Positions 12,872 to 24,966 of a stretch of 64,000 nt of DNA are shown one piece after another; the stretch's first letter is position 1, and every line of letters begins with the position of its first letter. The position numbers were made by a program, and so were the translations under genes. This DNA comes from Chiridota heheva. Lineage: Eukaryota > Echinodermata > Holothuroidea > Apodida > Chiridotidae. Under the pieces are notes generated by a model that saw only the letters and a program-made list of their open reading frames with translations, was not told the origin of the DNA and searched no databases. The stretch spans positions 1,082,501-1,146,500 of the forward strand of contig JAIGNY010000132.1 in the NCBI GenBank assembly GCA_020152595.1, given 5' to 3'.

Positions 12872-14051
12872 ATGGAGACATCAGACCTCAATTTCTCCCC
12901 TCAAACTTCAGAACGTTCTTGTGAAATACCTCAAATGACCTTCCTCACCCCCTCTGCCTCTTTTTTCCCTCCCCTCCCCAACCTTCCTTCTCTCCTCACA
13001 TCTTCCCACCACCCCTCCCCACCATGGCCAAAGTTGATCATAGTCTCTTCCCCTCCGGCGACACAGGTCTCAAACCCCTTTCATCCTCACCACAGCCCTG
13101 CAAGGCCTCATTGGTACCCGACCATATTAAACACCGAGATCCGGAGACCTTGTCAAATGTTCTACCTCCACCCAGTCAAAACTCCTGGCTTCCACCACCC
13201 TTGCAAACACTGGAGTCAACATCTACCCCACCCCTCACTGCTACCTCAACTACTCCAGGGGGTCATCAAATTCCCTGATCTCCAGGGCACCCTCCTTGAG
13301 GAAATCAAAAGCTGAACTAGAGCCACAGGGCGTCACACACATTTGACAACTTTCTCTCTTCCGAAACAACAACACAATTCAGACCAACAACTACTTTCTC
13401 ACATTCAACACCCCACATCCATCCATGTATCTCCCCCTTCATCCCAAATCCCCTCAGATGCCACAATTGCCAAAAATACCGCCACAGTGAAAACAATTGC
13501 CAATCCCAACCCCGCTTTGTCTCCTGCGGCTCTTTCTCACTAGAAACCACTACTTGCAATAATGAACCCAACTGCATAAACTGCTCTGGAGATTACCCCA
13601 CCTCCCCCAACTCCTGCCCCAAGTGGCTCAGAGAGAAGGAGGTATCCAGGTTAAAAACCCTTTCAAAATTTCCTACCCCGAGGCCAGAAAGATCTTGGAC
13701 TCTAAATCCCCAAACCAACTCAACCAAAACACCCGCACTTATTCCCAAATTATCACCCACTCCAACTCAACCACCACCACAAACACCACCCCCACTTCCC
13801 AACCCACCTGCACTGTCTCCAAGGGCATCCAGACTGACATAGTCTGGGTCGACCAATTTTCCATTCAGGGAAAAACTGCTCTTACACCCTCTTCCATCCA
13901 CACCCACACCCCTCTTCCTCATCCACCAACACCTCGAGCCCCTCTAACCACCACGCTGCATCCCTCCCACAACCCAGAGGAAAACCTTTTCACAAACAAA
14001 CCCCTCCAAAAGATCATAATTCCCACAAGACCACTTCACTTCAACGAATAA
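12872..14051 (+). pseudogene. LINE ORF1 (gag-like, zinc-knuckle) remnant
   Basis: Serine- and proline-rich frames starting near the ATG at 12872 lead to a zinc-knuckle region at about 13460-13625. Across frames one can read C..YRHSENNC, then a CG pair, then CNNEPNCINCSGDY and SCPKWLREKEV. These are the stacked CCHC motifs and the downstream CPKW..EKE segment of I/Jockey-type ORF1 proteins. A shift into another frame continues with VKNPFKISYPEARKIL, the usual follow-on in these proteins. Several frameshifts make it nonfunctional. The expected role is RNA binding in the retrotransposon RNP. Confidence 0.7.
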
Positions 14052-14383
14052 CCAAAGACAACTCACAAAACATCCACAGATCCCCCGCCAACCGACACAG
14101 ACCACCTTAATCTTACCTTACCATTCAAGCCAAAAAACCCAACCCAACACTAACAGAACCCCTTCAACGAATCCAACCAAACCAAACCTACCGAACTCAA
14201 GACACCATCTACTCAACATCAATCCCCCAAGTCACCCCTCAGTGATGGGGGAGAACCCTCAATCAAACTTTCTTCCTCTTTAACTCTCCCTTCCATCGAG
14301 CACAACCCCTTGCAAGACATGGAGGTCGAACAGCCCCCTCCGGACTGGGGGCCTCGGGAGTCCCTTTTTCCACATCACTTTTA

Positions 14384-15115
14384 AATGGCAGAAATTCCAG
14401 GAAATTGCCGCGGTCTCTCTGCCAACTTCGAAGAACATGAACTTCTGATATCTACCTTCAACCCTAGCATTATTTGCCTACAAAAAAACGTTTTTTACCT
14501 CCCCCAACTCCATTTCCATCCCAGGGTACACGGGATCTCATTTTATCACTCATAATGCCAGAAGAGCTCCTGGTGGCTCTTCTATTTACATCAGAAATGA
14601 CGTCCCATCCCAATTCAATCTGACCTCCAGGTTACCTACTGTTTTGCCACCTTAGACAAAAACATCACTTTTTGCAACCCCCAAACTCCCCCTTACCCCC
14701 TCTGACCTCGACGACCTCATCTCCCAACTTCCCAAACCCTTCATCCTAACAGGTGATTTCAACCCATACAACCCCCTTTGGGGCTCTACCTCTACTGCCA
14801 GAGGAAAACTAAATAAAAATCTCCTAAACCATTACAAGCTTTGCCTCCGCAACAAAGGCTCCCTTACTTATTTACACCCTGTCCATCTGCGACCTCTCCC
14901 TCTTTGTTGATTTTTCAGACTGGAAGGTTCACCCTTCACTCAGCGGGAGTGACCATTTCCCCATCCTCATCTCCACCCTCCCCCTTCGTCACATCCTTTC
15001 CCAACCAACTGGAGATTTCGGCATGCAGACTGGGGCCTCTATTCCACTCTGTGTAATATCTTCATCACCAACAACATCCTTCTCTCCAATAACCCCGTCT
15101 CTCTCTTCACTTCAA
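14384..15115 (+). pseudogene. LINE ORF2 apurinic endonuclease remnant
   Basis: The frame from 14384 reads CRGLSANFEEHELLISTFNP followed by SIICLQKN, the N-terminal motif of LINE endonucleases (CRGL..N..EL..L......ICLQE), with the catalytic E replaced by K. Further on, ILTGDFNPYNPLWGS is the GDFN.HNPLWGS core, and a GSDHFPI-like motif appears in a shifted frame near 14945. Stops and frameshifts at several points disable it. The family role is nicking the target DNA for target-primed reverse transcription. Confidence 0.75.
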
Positions 15116-15589
15116 GATCTTGGAAGTCGCCAGTTTCACTATTCCCACTTCCACCTTCACCCCACAGAACTTCAAACCCTGGTTTACCACTGACTGCAAA
15201 AAGCTATCTCCCTCAAGAACAAAGCTTTGCATCTCTTCAAACCCCCCCCCCCCCCCCACCCCCCCTCCTTACCCCAAAACCTCGATACCTTTCACCTCAG
15301 AGCCAAGGCCAGGAAGACCATCAAACTCAGCAAAAAGGTCTCCTGGGACACCTATGTCTCATCCTTGGATCTCCAGACCACCCTCCAAGGTCTGGAACAT
15401 GATGAACAACTTCAAAGGGAAAAGCTCCTCCAACAATATCTCTCATCTCATCCATAACAACACCAAAATTACTGACCTCAAACACATCACCGGCCGCCTA
15501 GCCTCCACTTTCGCCAATACCTCCTCCATTGAAAATCTTTCTCACTCCTGCAATTTCTCACTCCTTCTGCAACCAGAAAATTGAGGCTG

Positions 15590-16330
15590 AAAAGAAGCTT
15601 CCTAACTTCCAGTCTAACAATCAGAAAAACAACAACCTTCCATTCACCAACTCCGAGATCTCCTTCGCCCTAAAAAAAAATCTGGATCCTCCTCTCAAGG
15701 CCCTGACGGCATCCACTACAATCTACTCAGAAACCTCCCCAGTAATACTTAGACATCCTCAAACAATTACCTGTGGTCCTCACACTTTCTCCAATACCTG
15801 GAGAGAGGCCATCATCACCTCCATCCCCAAGCCTAACAAGAACAGGTCCAACCCCAATAACTACCAGCCCATCGCTCTTACCTCCTGCCTCTGCAAGATC
15901 ATGGAACATATGGTCAACAACAGGCTCTGTTGGTACCTTGAGAAGAACTCCATCCTCTCCCCCACTCAAAATGGTTTCAGGAAAAACCAAAACTGCCTGG
16001 ACCACATCCTCAAACTTGACATCTACATCTGTGAAAGCCTTTGTCAGAAATCATCACGCCATCTCTATCTTGTTTGACCTCGAAAAGGCCTTCACCACTT
16101 GGTGGTATGGTGTCCTCAGGGACCTTCATTCTCTGGCCTCAGAGGTCACCTCCCCACCTTCATCTAGAATTTTCATCTGAAACACTTACTCCCAAAGGTA
16201 CACCCAACAACTAGGTATCCCCCAAGGCAGCATCCTCTCCCCTACTGCCTTTATCCTCATAATTAAGAGCATCACCAAAACTCTCACCCCCAACATTAAA
16301 TGCTCCCTCTATGTTGACTATCTACTCATC
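15590..16330 (+). pseudogene. LINE ORF2 reverse transcriptase remnant
   Basis: Conserved RT blocks are readable across frames: WREAIITSIPKPNK...NYQPIALTSCLCKIMEHMV, then GFRKNQNCLDHIL, then FDLEKAFTT (block A), GIPQGSILSPTAF (block B) and LYVDYLLI (block C). In block C the expected YVDD reads YVDY, and block A lacks the usual aspartate. With the frameshifts near 16080 and 16300, this copy cannot be active. Confidence 0.8.
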
Positions 16331-16783
16331 CTTCTCATGCTTCCATACTCTCCAAAATAATCTTCAACACTGCCTGGACAGCCTGGCTCACTGGAGCAAC
16401 TCCCAACAGTTTCCGCTTCTCAAAAGACTAAACTGTTCTCATCCATTTCTACAACAAAAACTCCTTTTTCCTCCACCCCATCTCCTCCCCAAAGATGTCA
16501 ATATCCCTAGTAAAGACAGTTCTCGCTTCCCCGGAATCTCTCTCTATTCCAAACTCTCCTATCTTCCCCACATCAACACCCTCAAAACCAATTGTCACAA
16601 AAACCTGTCTCCTCAAGGTCCTCTTCAGCACTGAATGGGGAGGCAATAGTCACACACTACTCACCTTATACTGCTCCCTTCTCAGATCCAGGCTAGACTA
16701 TGGTAACTTCATCTATGCCTCCTCCCACAAACTTTACTTGAAACACCTGAAGGTCACTAAAAACACTGCCTTAAGGCTTTGCC

Positions 16784-17716
16784 TTGGCGCCACTCACACC
16801 TCTACCATCACCAGTCTACACGTCGAGGCCAACGAACTCCCCTTTGACCTCAGATGCACGAAGGCCGGCCTCTTTTTTGTTCTCTGCATCCTCACCGATC
16901 CGCGGAACCCTTGCTTCCATTCCATCCACTCCCCCTCATTCACTAACCTCTTTACTCTCAACAAATGCATCCCCCACCTTTCAGGATCCGGATGCACTCC
17001 CACTTCTCCAAAACCCAACATTAACATTTTCTCGATTGCCAGACACACCATCCCACCCACCCCCTCCTGGACTATTTCCCAAGGTATATCTTGGTCTTTC
17101 CGTCTTTATGAAAGCTTATCACAACCCAGCCTTCTTTCACTCCAAATACTTCCAACTCTGTAGACATTTCCATGACTACTCCTTCCTCTTCACTGACGGC
17201 TCCTCACAGGAAAGCTCCTTTGCAGTTGCCGCCGCCTGTCCTGTCCTTACCCTCTCCTCAAGGCTGACTGTCGGAACCTCTATCTACTCTGCTGAAGCAA
17301 AGGCCATCCTCCTGGCCTTAAACTTCATAGAACTCTCCTTCTACCCCTGTTTCGTCATCTTCTCTGACTCTAAATCCGTACTCACTGGCATTCTTAACAT
17401 GTGCTGGCCCAACCCTATCATTCTACAAATCCTCAACAAACTTCACGCTCTTTCCTCTTTAGGGAAAAAAATTATCTTTTTCTGGATCCCCAGCCATGAC
17501 GGCATCCCTGGCAACAAGAGAGCTGACAGAGCCGCCAACAAAGCTCTGTCAAATAACATTTATCTTTTTCCAATTCCGCACTCAGATCTCCATCTCTCCA
17601 TTTCCAATTACATCGGTAAGACCTGGCAAGACTCCTGGAATCATGAAACCAGTAACAAACTTCACACCATCAAACCCAAAGTCGGGACCAAGACCCCCTT
17701 CCCCCCCGCACAGTAG
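16784..17716 (+). pseudogene. LINE ORF2 C-terminus with RNase H domain
   Basis: This 310-codon frame is the longest surviving piece of the element. Near its middle it reads FLFTDGSSQESS, then IYSAEAKAILLALNFIELS, then FVIFSDSKSVLTGI and FFWIPSHDGIPGNKRADRAA. These are the D-E-D-H(D) motifs of a type I RNase H as found in I-superclade LINEs. The following region, in another frame, reads VVTRIRLGHSSLTHSHLLSG (near 17735), the usual C-terminal R.R.GH...TH motif. Catalytic residues look intact, but the upstream RT is broken. Confidence 0.8.
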
Positions 17717-17945
17717 CAATCGCAGGGAAGACGTCGTTGTCACCCGCATCCGCCTCGGTCACTCCTCTCTCACCCACTCCCATCTCCTTTCTGGCTTCCC
17801 TGTCCCACCTGCAACACCGAACTCTCCATGAAGCATATCTTCTTAACCTCTCCCCTATACCTGAACTCCAGGTCTCTTCTCTCCTTACCCACCTCATTCT
17901 CGGATCTATTTACCCTTACTCTCCCAAGGTTCCAAAAATAGAATA

Positions 17946-18717
17946 AACTATTTCTGAAATTTTTGGAAAGAGGATTTTTTCAGCACTTTCTGGTCCATTT
18001 GTACCAAAACAAGTTCGACTTTTATGAAAGCTAACATGTTGAACTTTCCAAAAATGTGCATATTTCCGAACTCAAATATGCAAATTAGGTCATTGAATTA
18101 GCATATTAGGTCTCCAAACATTCTATCTTTATGACACGCTTGTGCCTTGTGGCTAAATAGCAAAAAAATATGGATAGAATTTCTGAATCGTCCTTGGAAA
18201 GACCTTTCAATTGATACTATTCATGGATTTTTAGGAATCAGAAGAAAAAAATGACGCAAATATGAAAAATTGGGTACATTTTGACCTAAAAATTATCCCT
18301 CGATTCTGTGAATAATCTATCTAATGGCACTAAATTTTCCAAAAAAATGCATTTTCCCCTTTTATGATGTCCAAAACTAATAGAATGCAGAAAAACAAGA
18401 TGTTTACATCATCATTTGCAAAAAATGAAATAAGAAATTATGCAAATGATATGCAAATTAGGTCATTTACCTCATTTATTATGCACGAAAGTGTTTTTTG
18501 TTTATTTCTGACCCAATTTCAGCCATTACAAGCTTCACAGCTACTTTTATGTTGATAGACTATGCTGATTATCTATTGGACACTTACTTCTGTTCATTCC
18601 ACATGGAATTCATAAGAAATGTTTGCCGAAAAGGTCCAAATTTGTAAAGTCTTCTGCTATACCTTGTTGCTGCAAATAGAATAGAAAATAAATAAAAGAA
18701 ATTGCAACTATATTCAT
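17946..18717. other. AT-rich intron 2 segment with no gene seen
   Basis: No coding similarity or tandem repeat is evident. The text is AT-rich with repeated short phrases such as ATGCAAATTAGGTCATT (about 18068 and 18451), suggesting old repeat DNA. Confidence 0.5.
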
Positions 18718-19053
18718 TCAACTTACTTTAGTTTGGTCTTCCCATAACCAGTTACCGAAGACCTCGTGTCGATCCCGGTCACTCTCCACCAGTACTTCCC
18801 ACAGTTGATAGTCTTTATCGGCTGCAGGGATGACCTTCAACCGTTGTATCTCCTGCAGCCGAGCGTTCCGCTCTTCCTCCCTGGTTTTGAAGGCAGCTTT
18901 TTCCGCTGCAGTTGGATTTTCTTTGAGTGGTGATGGTGGCGAGACTGCAGCGGAAGGCCTGGAAGAGGGGCCTAGGCTCATCTTCAACTGTCTGTCCCTC
19001 TTCCGCTTGGGTTGGGGAGTAGCGGGCGGCTCGTCCTCTTCAAGCATACGCAT
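18718..19053 (-). CDS. Unrecognised minus-strand coding fragment (possible exon)
   Basis: This is an antisense open frame of 111 codons, with a proline/lysine-rich N-terminal half and a helical, charged half (KTREEERNARLQEIQRLKVI, then DKDYQLWEVLVESDRDRHEV). At its 3' end the minus strand reads AAA|GTAAGT, a good donor, so the frame may be an exon rather than a terminal ORF. The composition is far more GC-rich than the surrounding intron. I do not recognise the family. It could be the N-terminal exon of a transposase gene, since a piggyBac-like remnant lies just upstream on the same strand, or a host gene fragment. Confidence 0.4.
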   Translation of the reverse strand: MRMLEEDEPPATPQPKRKRDRQLKMSLGPSSRPSAAVSPPSPLKENPTAAEKAAFKTREEERNARLQEIQRLKVIPAADKDYQLWEVLVESDRDRHEVFGNWLWEDQTKVS

Positions 19054-19159
19054 AACATGTTATCGCATAACATGTTATTGTGGTTTCTAGTAGCGGGCGG
19101 CTCGTCCTCTTCAAGCATACGCATAACATGTTATCGCATAACATGTTATTGTGGTTTCT
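19018..19159. repeat. 72-bp tandem duplication containing a palindrome
   Basis: The segment TAGCGGGCGGCTCGTCCTCT through TTGTGGTTTCTA occurs twice back to back (from 19019 and from 19090). It spans the start of the minus-strand fragment and contains two copies each of the palindromic ATAACATGTTAT. The copies are identical or nearly so, which implies a recent duplication. Confidence 0.85.
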
Positions 19160-19249
19160 AACCTGCCCCACAATTTTGTGGTAACCGTGGGGACAGACTT
19201 TTACAGCCGGGAAGCCTGGGGGTACATACAGGGGTCCAAAATGTTTGTT

Positions 19250-20597
19250 TTATAGATCTAGTCATCACCACAACAGTGGCATAGCCAGGGGGAGGGGAAA
19301 AGGATCATGGTCCTAAAAAATAGGGCATAAAAATAATGTACCGGTACTAGGTTTATATACAAGCATTTTCTTCTAAATGGGCCTGGGGCACCCCCAACAT
19401 GTGTATTTTGCCCTAACATGGAACCCCTACTCCACTTTCCCCCATAAAATTGTGATTTCGGCTCCTGAAATAATGGAACTTGGATTTTGTGATATTGGGA
19501 ATACACATATTTCAGTAGGCCTAAATTTACAATTTTGCCATTGGGAAATACATATATTTCAGTCCATTTAGAAATGTTATTATTGGGGTTCAGCTTTCAT
19601 TTGTTTCATCCGGGCTATTATAGAAAGGACCTAAATCCTTTTTTTATATGTGATTTTAGTGTCCCTTTTACTTGTTTATCGTAACAAGCAAAAAATCCCC
19701 GCTAATTTATCATTAGAATTCTATAAGCCTTATTTTATTACTACACATTTACAAATGTAGTACTTTCGCTATTTTTGGAAGAAAACACTCACCAACTCCG
19801 TAATTTGGAACAGATCACTATCCATCTCAGCAGGCTCTATATTCTCCTCTTCCTTAATCTGGTCGAGTTCTGGTACATCTTCTTCATCAGAAGTACCTTC
19901 CGACCCCTCTGAGTCATCATTATTCTTAAGAAAACATAGGAGTCGGAAGGCACGTTCAACGTTGTAACTTGTATTTCGCCATTTTGTGATGTTGAATGTG
20001 CGAAGAAAAAAAAAAAAAAAAAAAAAGATGCAAATTGACGTCATCATCAGAGACCTTTTAGGCATGTAGAGGGGGTGCATCTGTTATTGTAATAGTTCGT
20101 CTGAAAGATCTATTTCTCCTCTACCCGTAGAGATTTTAAAAATTCAATACAATATTTGGGCCGGTTTTTATATTTTTTTTATCAAAAAAGGTCAAAAATG
20201 GCCCAAAATCACAAATTTTGCATATTTTCTCCAACAAAACACAAACATTGACCAAGTACAAGCAAAAATCGTGTAGCAACCAACAATTCAAACTATCTTT
20301 ATACTTTACCTGAAAAACAAAAATAGAAAAAATATTCACGTATGACATTCATCTTTCAAAAAAAAAAAAAAAAAAATGCCCGTTTTTTTTTTAAATGCAC
20401 TTTTTTGTGACGATTTTACTCAAAAAATTTCAATCTAACCCCCCAACAAAATAACCATAATATGAAAGATCTATTCAATCTGGTTTGAATGAACTTATTT
20501 GCAGCTCTATAGGATTTTGGGAAGGTACTCAAAAACATTTTTGGAAAATGGATCGTAACTGTCACGGTCACCGTGATGCTGGGAGAGTAAGGGTTAA
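19250..20597 (-). mobile_element. piggyBac-like element remnant (one end intact)
   Basis: The right end is TTAA (20594-20597) preceded by GAGTAAGGG. Read outward-in on the minus strand this is TTAA-CCCTTACTC, the target and terminal form of piggyBac elements. The subterminal region at 20410-20593 and the interior around 19390-19700 match the element at 33782-35245, for example TTATTTGCA..(C)TATAG.ATTTTGG.AAGGT. The other terminus is not recognisable and seems lost. A minus-strand frame at 19769-20080 encodes an acidic stretch (DDSEGSEGTSDEEDVPEL) of the sort found at the N-terminus of piggyBac transposases. Confidence 0.55.
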
Positions 20598-20824
20598 AAA
20601 TCAATCCTTCCTCCGACAGTATCAACTTCCTCTGTAACAACAACTAAATCCACCATATCTAATCTTCCTTTCTCTTACCTTCTACACCTAACCTTATACA
20701 CCTTTCTCTTTCACCTCAATTTTTCTCCCAAATTCACCCTCCATCTCCTCTCTGCCCTAACTCTTACACCCTAATTTTTTAACACCCTCTTGGCATATTT
20801 GACTCTGACTGTCGCGGTGCCTCA

Positions 20825-21035
20825 TAAGGTAACATTTACATGTAAATGTACTGATTGCCACATTTAAAGTATTTTGACTGTATTTCTTGATCAATTTTCC
20901 AGCTTGTAAATCAGGTCTTGATCAAAGCCTTAACGGTATGTTATTGTAGTCACTTTGACTGTCAAGAATGTTTACTGCTGCACATCGCAGTGCATATCAT
21001 AAGTTTATACTCAGATATCAGCAAAATCAAAGTGA
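20825..21035. mobile_element. Internal fragment of the hAT-like family seen at 47772
   Basis: The stretch from GGTAACATTTACATGTAAAT through TTTACTGCTGCACATCGCAG to the GCAAAATCAAAGTG motif aligns throughout with 48348-48560 of the intact element. It has no terminal repeats, so it is an eroded or partial copy. It ends about 150 bp before the acceptor of exon 3. Confidence 0.65.
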
Positions 21036-21184
21036 ACTTTTCATTTCTTGTACATGGGTAACTAATTTTTGGTTCTGTGGTTTTAATATCACAGTACCAA
21101 CACATTACTAGAAACAGGCCTGCAGACTATTGCCCCTGTGAACAAGGCACTATAATAAATATCATATTTCATTGATGTTCTCAG

Positions 21185-21374
21185 GATGGGTCTGTGATAG
21201 ATACAAGATCCTTAGACTCACTGTCCCTCATTGATGCCGTCATGCCAGACATCATATCAAACAGAAAATCGGAGCTTAGCAAGCAGGCTGCAGCCAACAA
21301 CCAAAATGCTGTTAAAGTAGAGGGCGGTGTTACAGTCAAAGAAGAAGAGAACACAAATAATTCAGTTCCACAGA
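21185..21374 (+). CDS. TBL1XR1: TBL1XR1-family coding exon 3 (linker)
   Basis: Residues 69-131 plus one base. The acceptor is GATGTTCTCAG and the donor A|GTGAGT (phase 1). It encodes DGSVIDTRSLDSLSLIDAVM and PDII, matching the conserved E-DGT...IESLSLIDAVMPDV segment of the family. A low-complexity linker rich in A, Q, N, E and K follows (KQAAANNQNAVKVEGG, then KEEENTNNS). The linker corresponds to the poly-alanine/glutamine region of vertebrate TBL1XR1, which varies between species. Reading through the donor would add only a few codons before a stop at 21395-21397. Confidence 0.93.
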
Positions 21375-22043
21375 GTGAGTTTTACAGGAAGATTTGATTC
21401 AATCAGAAATCAAGCTTATTAGCATTTTGTCAAATGAGGCATACATTTTTGTTTCTTTCAATACAGAGAATAAAGTTATAAATTCTTTTTTGGGAGAACA
21501 GGAAAATAGATTTAGTATATGTTGTTACTGTCTGAGATGGATGAGAAACAGCCTCTTCAAAAACAATTAAAGTCAAACTTTTATTTTATTTTGGTAAAGA
21601 GATTAAGAGTTTTGAACAACTGCAATTCTGATCCTTTTAGTGTCTGCATTTCATTAAAATTACTATTAAACTAATACTTTTAATCCTTAAAACTTAAGGT
21701 AGTTTAAAAGCTTACTTTGTATGTCCCAATATGAATTCTGGAAGTAAGTGACTAGAAACAGAAGACTTAATTTAATCTCTTTGCTGTACAAGTAGTTCCG
21801 GTATTCCAAACAGTCATGTTTGGGACCCTGGGAGAAACCTAAGCTGTATTGTATATATACTGTACGAGTGTTAGTGCAGGAATATGTTATATTAGTATGC
21901 TGTATGAGCGTAGTGCTCTTGTATGTATTATGCACCATAACTCCTTGCCTTATTTGTGTTGCTCTAGTTTCTGGAGCTTTATGGAGGTACGAGGGTTATT
22001 GGTTAAACTGCGCAGTGCAGGCGAATTTGTAGCAATTTACTTA

Positions 22044-24966
22044 TTTACTTCAAGTTATACCTTACCTTCCATGCTATAAATATGCAATCTGGTTACATGA
22101 CCTGATTCTAACGCACTTCTAACCGACCTTAAAAACGTAGTTACCAGCCAGCCCCTCCATATAGCTTTTACTAACCCTCACTCTTTTTCAGGGCGTTGCT
22201 TTCACAACATCGCTGGAACTGGTCAAATTTTCTTTCATAAATTTAACCTTTTTCTAACAATTTTCTCCTTTGCAACTTTTACCAGGCAGGTTTTTACGCT
22301 GCTAAATCTTATCTGGTTTGCCTTTTCAAGTCTTCTGAGGTACTGTAAGACGAGGTAGCCATGGGTCCGGGATTTCTTCTGTCAGACTTACAGGACTCTT
22401 CTGTGTAGCCTACACTTAGGATAGAGTGTTTTTGTCTCCATCCGTACAAAGCAGGTGGCTAGTTCGAGAGAGTCCCACTCTCGCGGTAAGTGTTTTTGGG
22501 CCCTAGAGCACCAAGTGTGCCTGTCCAGTGGACCTCTTGCCCCTGGGTTTAAGTGTTTTTTCACCCTCGGCCCCGCCCTTCCACGAGGAAAGCCTAGCGT
22601 TATACTATGCACTATGCATTGTATTTACATGTTAGGATATCTTCAGTACAGGTTCTCGTATGCATTAGGCCAATTTCTTCAATCGATGTTGGCGCATGCG
22701 CATTGGGTCGACGCCACCACAGAGTGTTTGAGGAGTCGGCTTTTTACTGCTCCAAGAAGCTACAGTTGTTACAAGAGAGCCTATTTCATTATTAACGTTA
22801 CCAGTGTATATGGTGTTTTCCTTTTTCTCGCATAAAATTAAGACAAAGTTTTTAATTTTTAAGCTTGAATTTTGGGGCGTTGGAGAGACCGGAAGGGGGT
22901 CTCTTCGACGTCCTATTTACAGCAGATCTATTTAATTCGCTAACCATTGGTTTAGTTCAATAAAGTTTAAATAAACTTTGCTCAGGGTCAGCAGTCTCAT
23001 CTGGACTGAAGATGGTCTCATTCAGTACCTCCACTTTACACGTTTAGTCAGTGCGGACGCTCCCACCTGTTGTGAGGAACAAAGTTTCCACCCGTTAGAC
23101 TTTCACTGTCAGTGCTGACGGATGCATCTTGATTGAGGTAGGGGCACATTTCATGTGACCCCCTATGACAGAAACTTGGACAGGTACTTGGCCTTTTTCA
23201 CAGGCAGAATGCCGAGCATTTTCACCTTTTACCGCTAGTGCTGAGCAAGGCAGTTGAGATTCGCGCCGACTTTACACTACTGTTGTGGTCTCCTTTTCAG
23301 ACAGATAAGAACGGACTCCAAGAGTTTCTGGAATCCTTCCTCTCGTCTCGGCACAGGACGAACTATGCCAGCCTTACGGCCACTCACCTCGGACTACGAA
23401 AACACGATCACAATCGTCTCGCTTCAGTGGAACCCCCACAGGATAGGCGTGCTTCCGTGGATGATCGCAGCTATCTTTTCTTTGCGTCCTTTCTCCTGAC
23501 CCGCGGGTTTCAGGGTTGTCGCATTTATTTTCAAAAGAACTCACTATATGAGTTATGTTTTCCGCCTTTCACGCTTGCACCGAAAATGCTAAGCAAGGCG
23601 ACGTACGACCGTAAGCGCCCACTTTGCCCGGTCAACTGCGGTTCCCTCAGCTGCTCATGACCTTGCAGGCTTCCTGTACAAGCCTCGGGTCAGGGAAGAC
23701 TTCTGTCTTTTTCCCGGGCTCCGGCGAACTGCATCTCCATCCCAGAGCGCTCCGTTTGACGGTGTGGCCTTAGTCCGCCTATCCTCGGTGTAGCAAGGCT
23801 TTTCTGAGGAGTTGTTTACCCCCCCTCCCCATTTTGGAGGGGGGCTTTCTCTCAGACTTGGTTCAGTCACAGGCTGTGGGACAGCTTGCAGCCATCCACT
23901 GAGGTTTTCCAGTTGGGTCTACGGTCTTTGACTCGCAACCACTGGGAAGTTACACAGAGATCTCGACGTACTGTGTCACGAGACATTTTTCTCCGATGGA
24001 TTGTCCGGTAGCTTTCTTTTAAAGTAGTCGACACTGTTTATGGAACGGTTGAGGTATGCCCTCGGGTTCAAGGCATAGCCCCTTTTACGGGATTTCTTGT
24101 GCTGCCGTTCGGAAAACGCTTATCGCCAATTTTTTCCCTTTTTTTTGTCTTACTTACTTTGCGAAGTTCGTGTCACCCCGCTGACTTTTGCTCTTAAGTA
24201 CTTACGCGCTAGCGAATTTTTCCCCGGTCCGGGATTTCTTCAATTTGTTTTAGCTAGTACACGCTTCGTTCCCAATTGTATTTATTAGCCGGTTCTGTCT
24301 CGTGGACGAACCCAGTGCGTTTTGTAGCATTTTTGTAGACACTATTATGATATTCATATTGTGTCCAAATGTTCTTCCAGTTGGCATGGTTTCCGAGTTT
24401 CTAACTCAGGTGCATGCGATGTTTGCCTCAGTTACTGTTAATGAATAGTGCCTTGTTCGGTTTGACTGTAACTAGTGGTTTAATATGTTTTAATACTTCC
24501 CACTCTGAGGTCTTTCATCCTTAAGAGGAGAAGGAATTTTGTCCTTTAAGCGGGATTAGATTAGTGAGAGTTTTAGTACCAGCCTTTAGAAATTTGTGCT
24601 GCGACCTGAACTCCCTTCCTTCCTATTCTCGGTTGCAATCTGATTGCATATTTAGAGCATGGAAGGTAAGGTATAACTTAAAGAAAATTCACCCCGCTAA
24701 GCGTAACGGGGATATTTACGAGAGTTATACTTACCTTCCATGCATCCCGCCTGCCTCCTCTCTCTTTCAGGCCTCGGTGGAATGTTGAGTAAAGTAGTGG
24801 TACAGAGGTATTATGGAGGTCAGGGCTTGGCTGGTTACTGCGTTTTTTAGGGTTGGTTGGAAGTGCGTTTAGAATCAGGTCATGTGACCAGATTGCATAT
24901 ATTAATAGCATGGAAGGTAAGTATAACTCGTAAATATCCCCGCTACGCTTAGCGGGGTAAATATAC
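22044..24966 (+). mobile_element. DIRS-like retrotransposon, short copy (A)
   Basis: The left inverted terminal repeat (about 22044-22180: TTTACTTCAAGTTATACCTT..., with ATGCAATCTGG) is the reverse complement of the right one (about 24790-24966). Just inside the right repeat, at 24640-24743, is a block made of the complement of the left terminus followed by the complement of the right terminus. That internal complementary region is diagnostic of DIRS-type tyrosine-recombinase retrotransposons. Copy A matches the two ends of copy B, and it lacks B's central approximately 5 kb. No intact RT, RNase H or recombinase frame is visible, so it is nonautonomous. Confidence 0.65.
24640..24743. repeat. 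Internal complementary region of DIRS-like copy A
   Basis: It reads GCATGGAAGGTAAGGTATAA..., the complement of the left terminus, then CACCCCGCTAAGCGTAACGG GG with GAGAGTTATACTTACC, the complement of the right terminus. In DIRS elements this block templates completion of the ends through a circular intermediate. Confidence 0.65.

Larger units (their letters stand above)
12641..17945 (+). mobile_element. Degenerate non-LTR retrotransposon, I/Nimb-like (RNase H-containing LINE)
   Basis: A C-rich block in sense orientation with the host gene. In order it holds a gag-like ORF1, an apurinic endonuclease, a reverse transcriptase, an RNase H and a 3' domain. All are broken by frameshifts and stops, so coding pieces occupy different frames along the block. 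The combination of a CCHC-type gag, AP endonuclease, RT and RNase H is typical of the I superclade (I, Nimb, Ingi and relatives), and the exact clade is inference. The 5' end is approximate. The 3' end is placed where C-rich sequence gives way to AT-rich intron near CCAAAAATAGAATAAAC. Confidence 0.85.
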
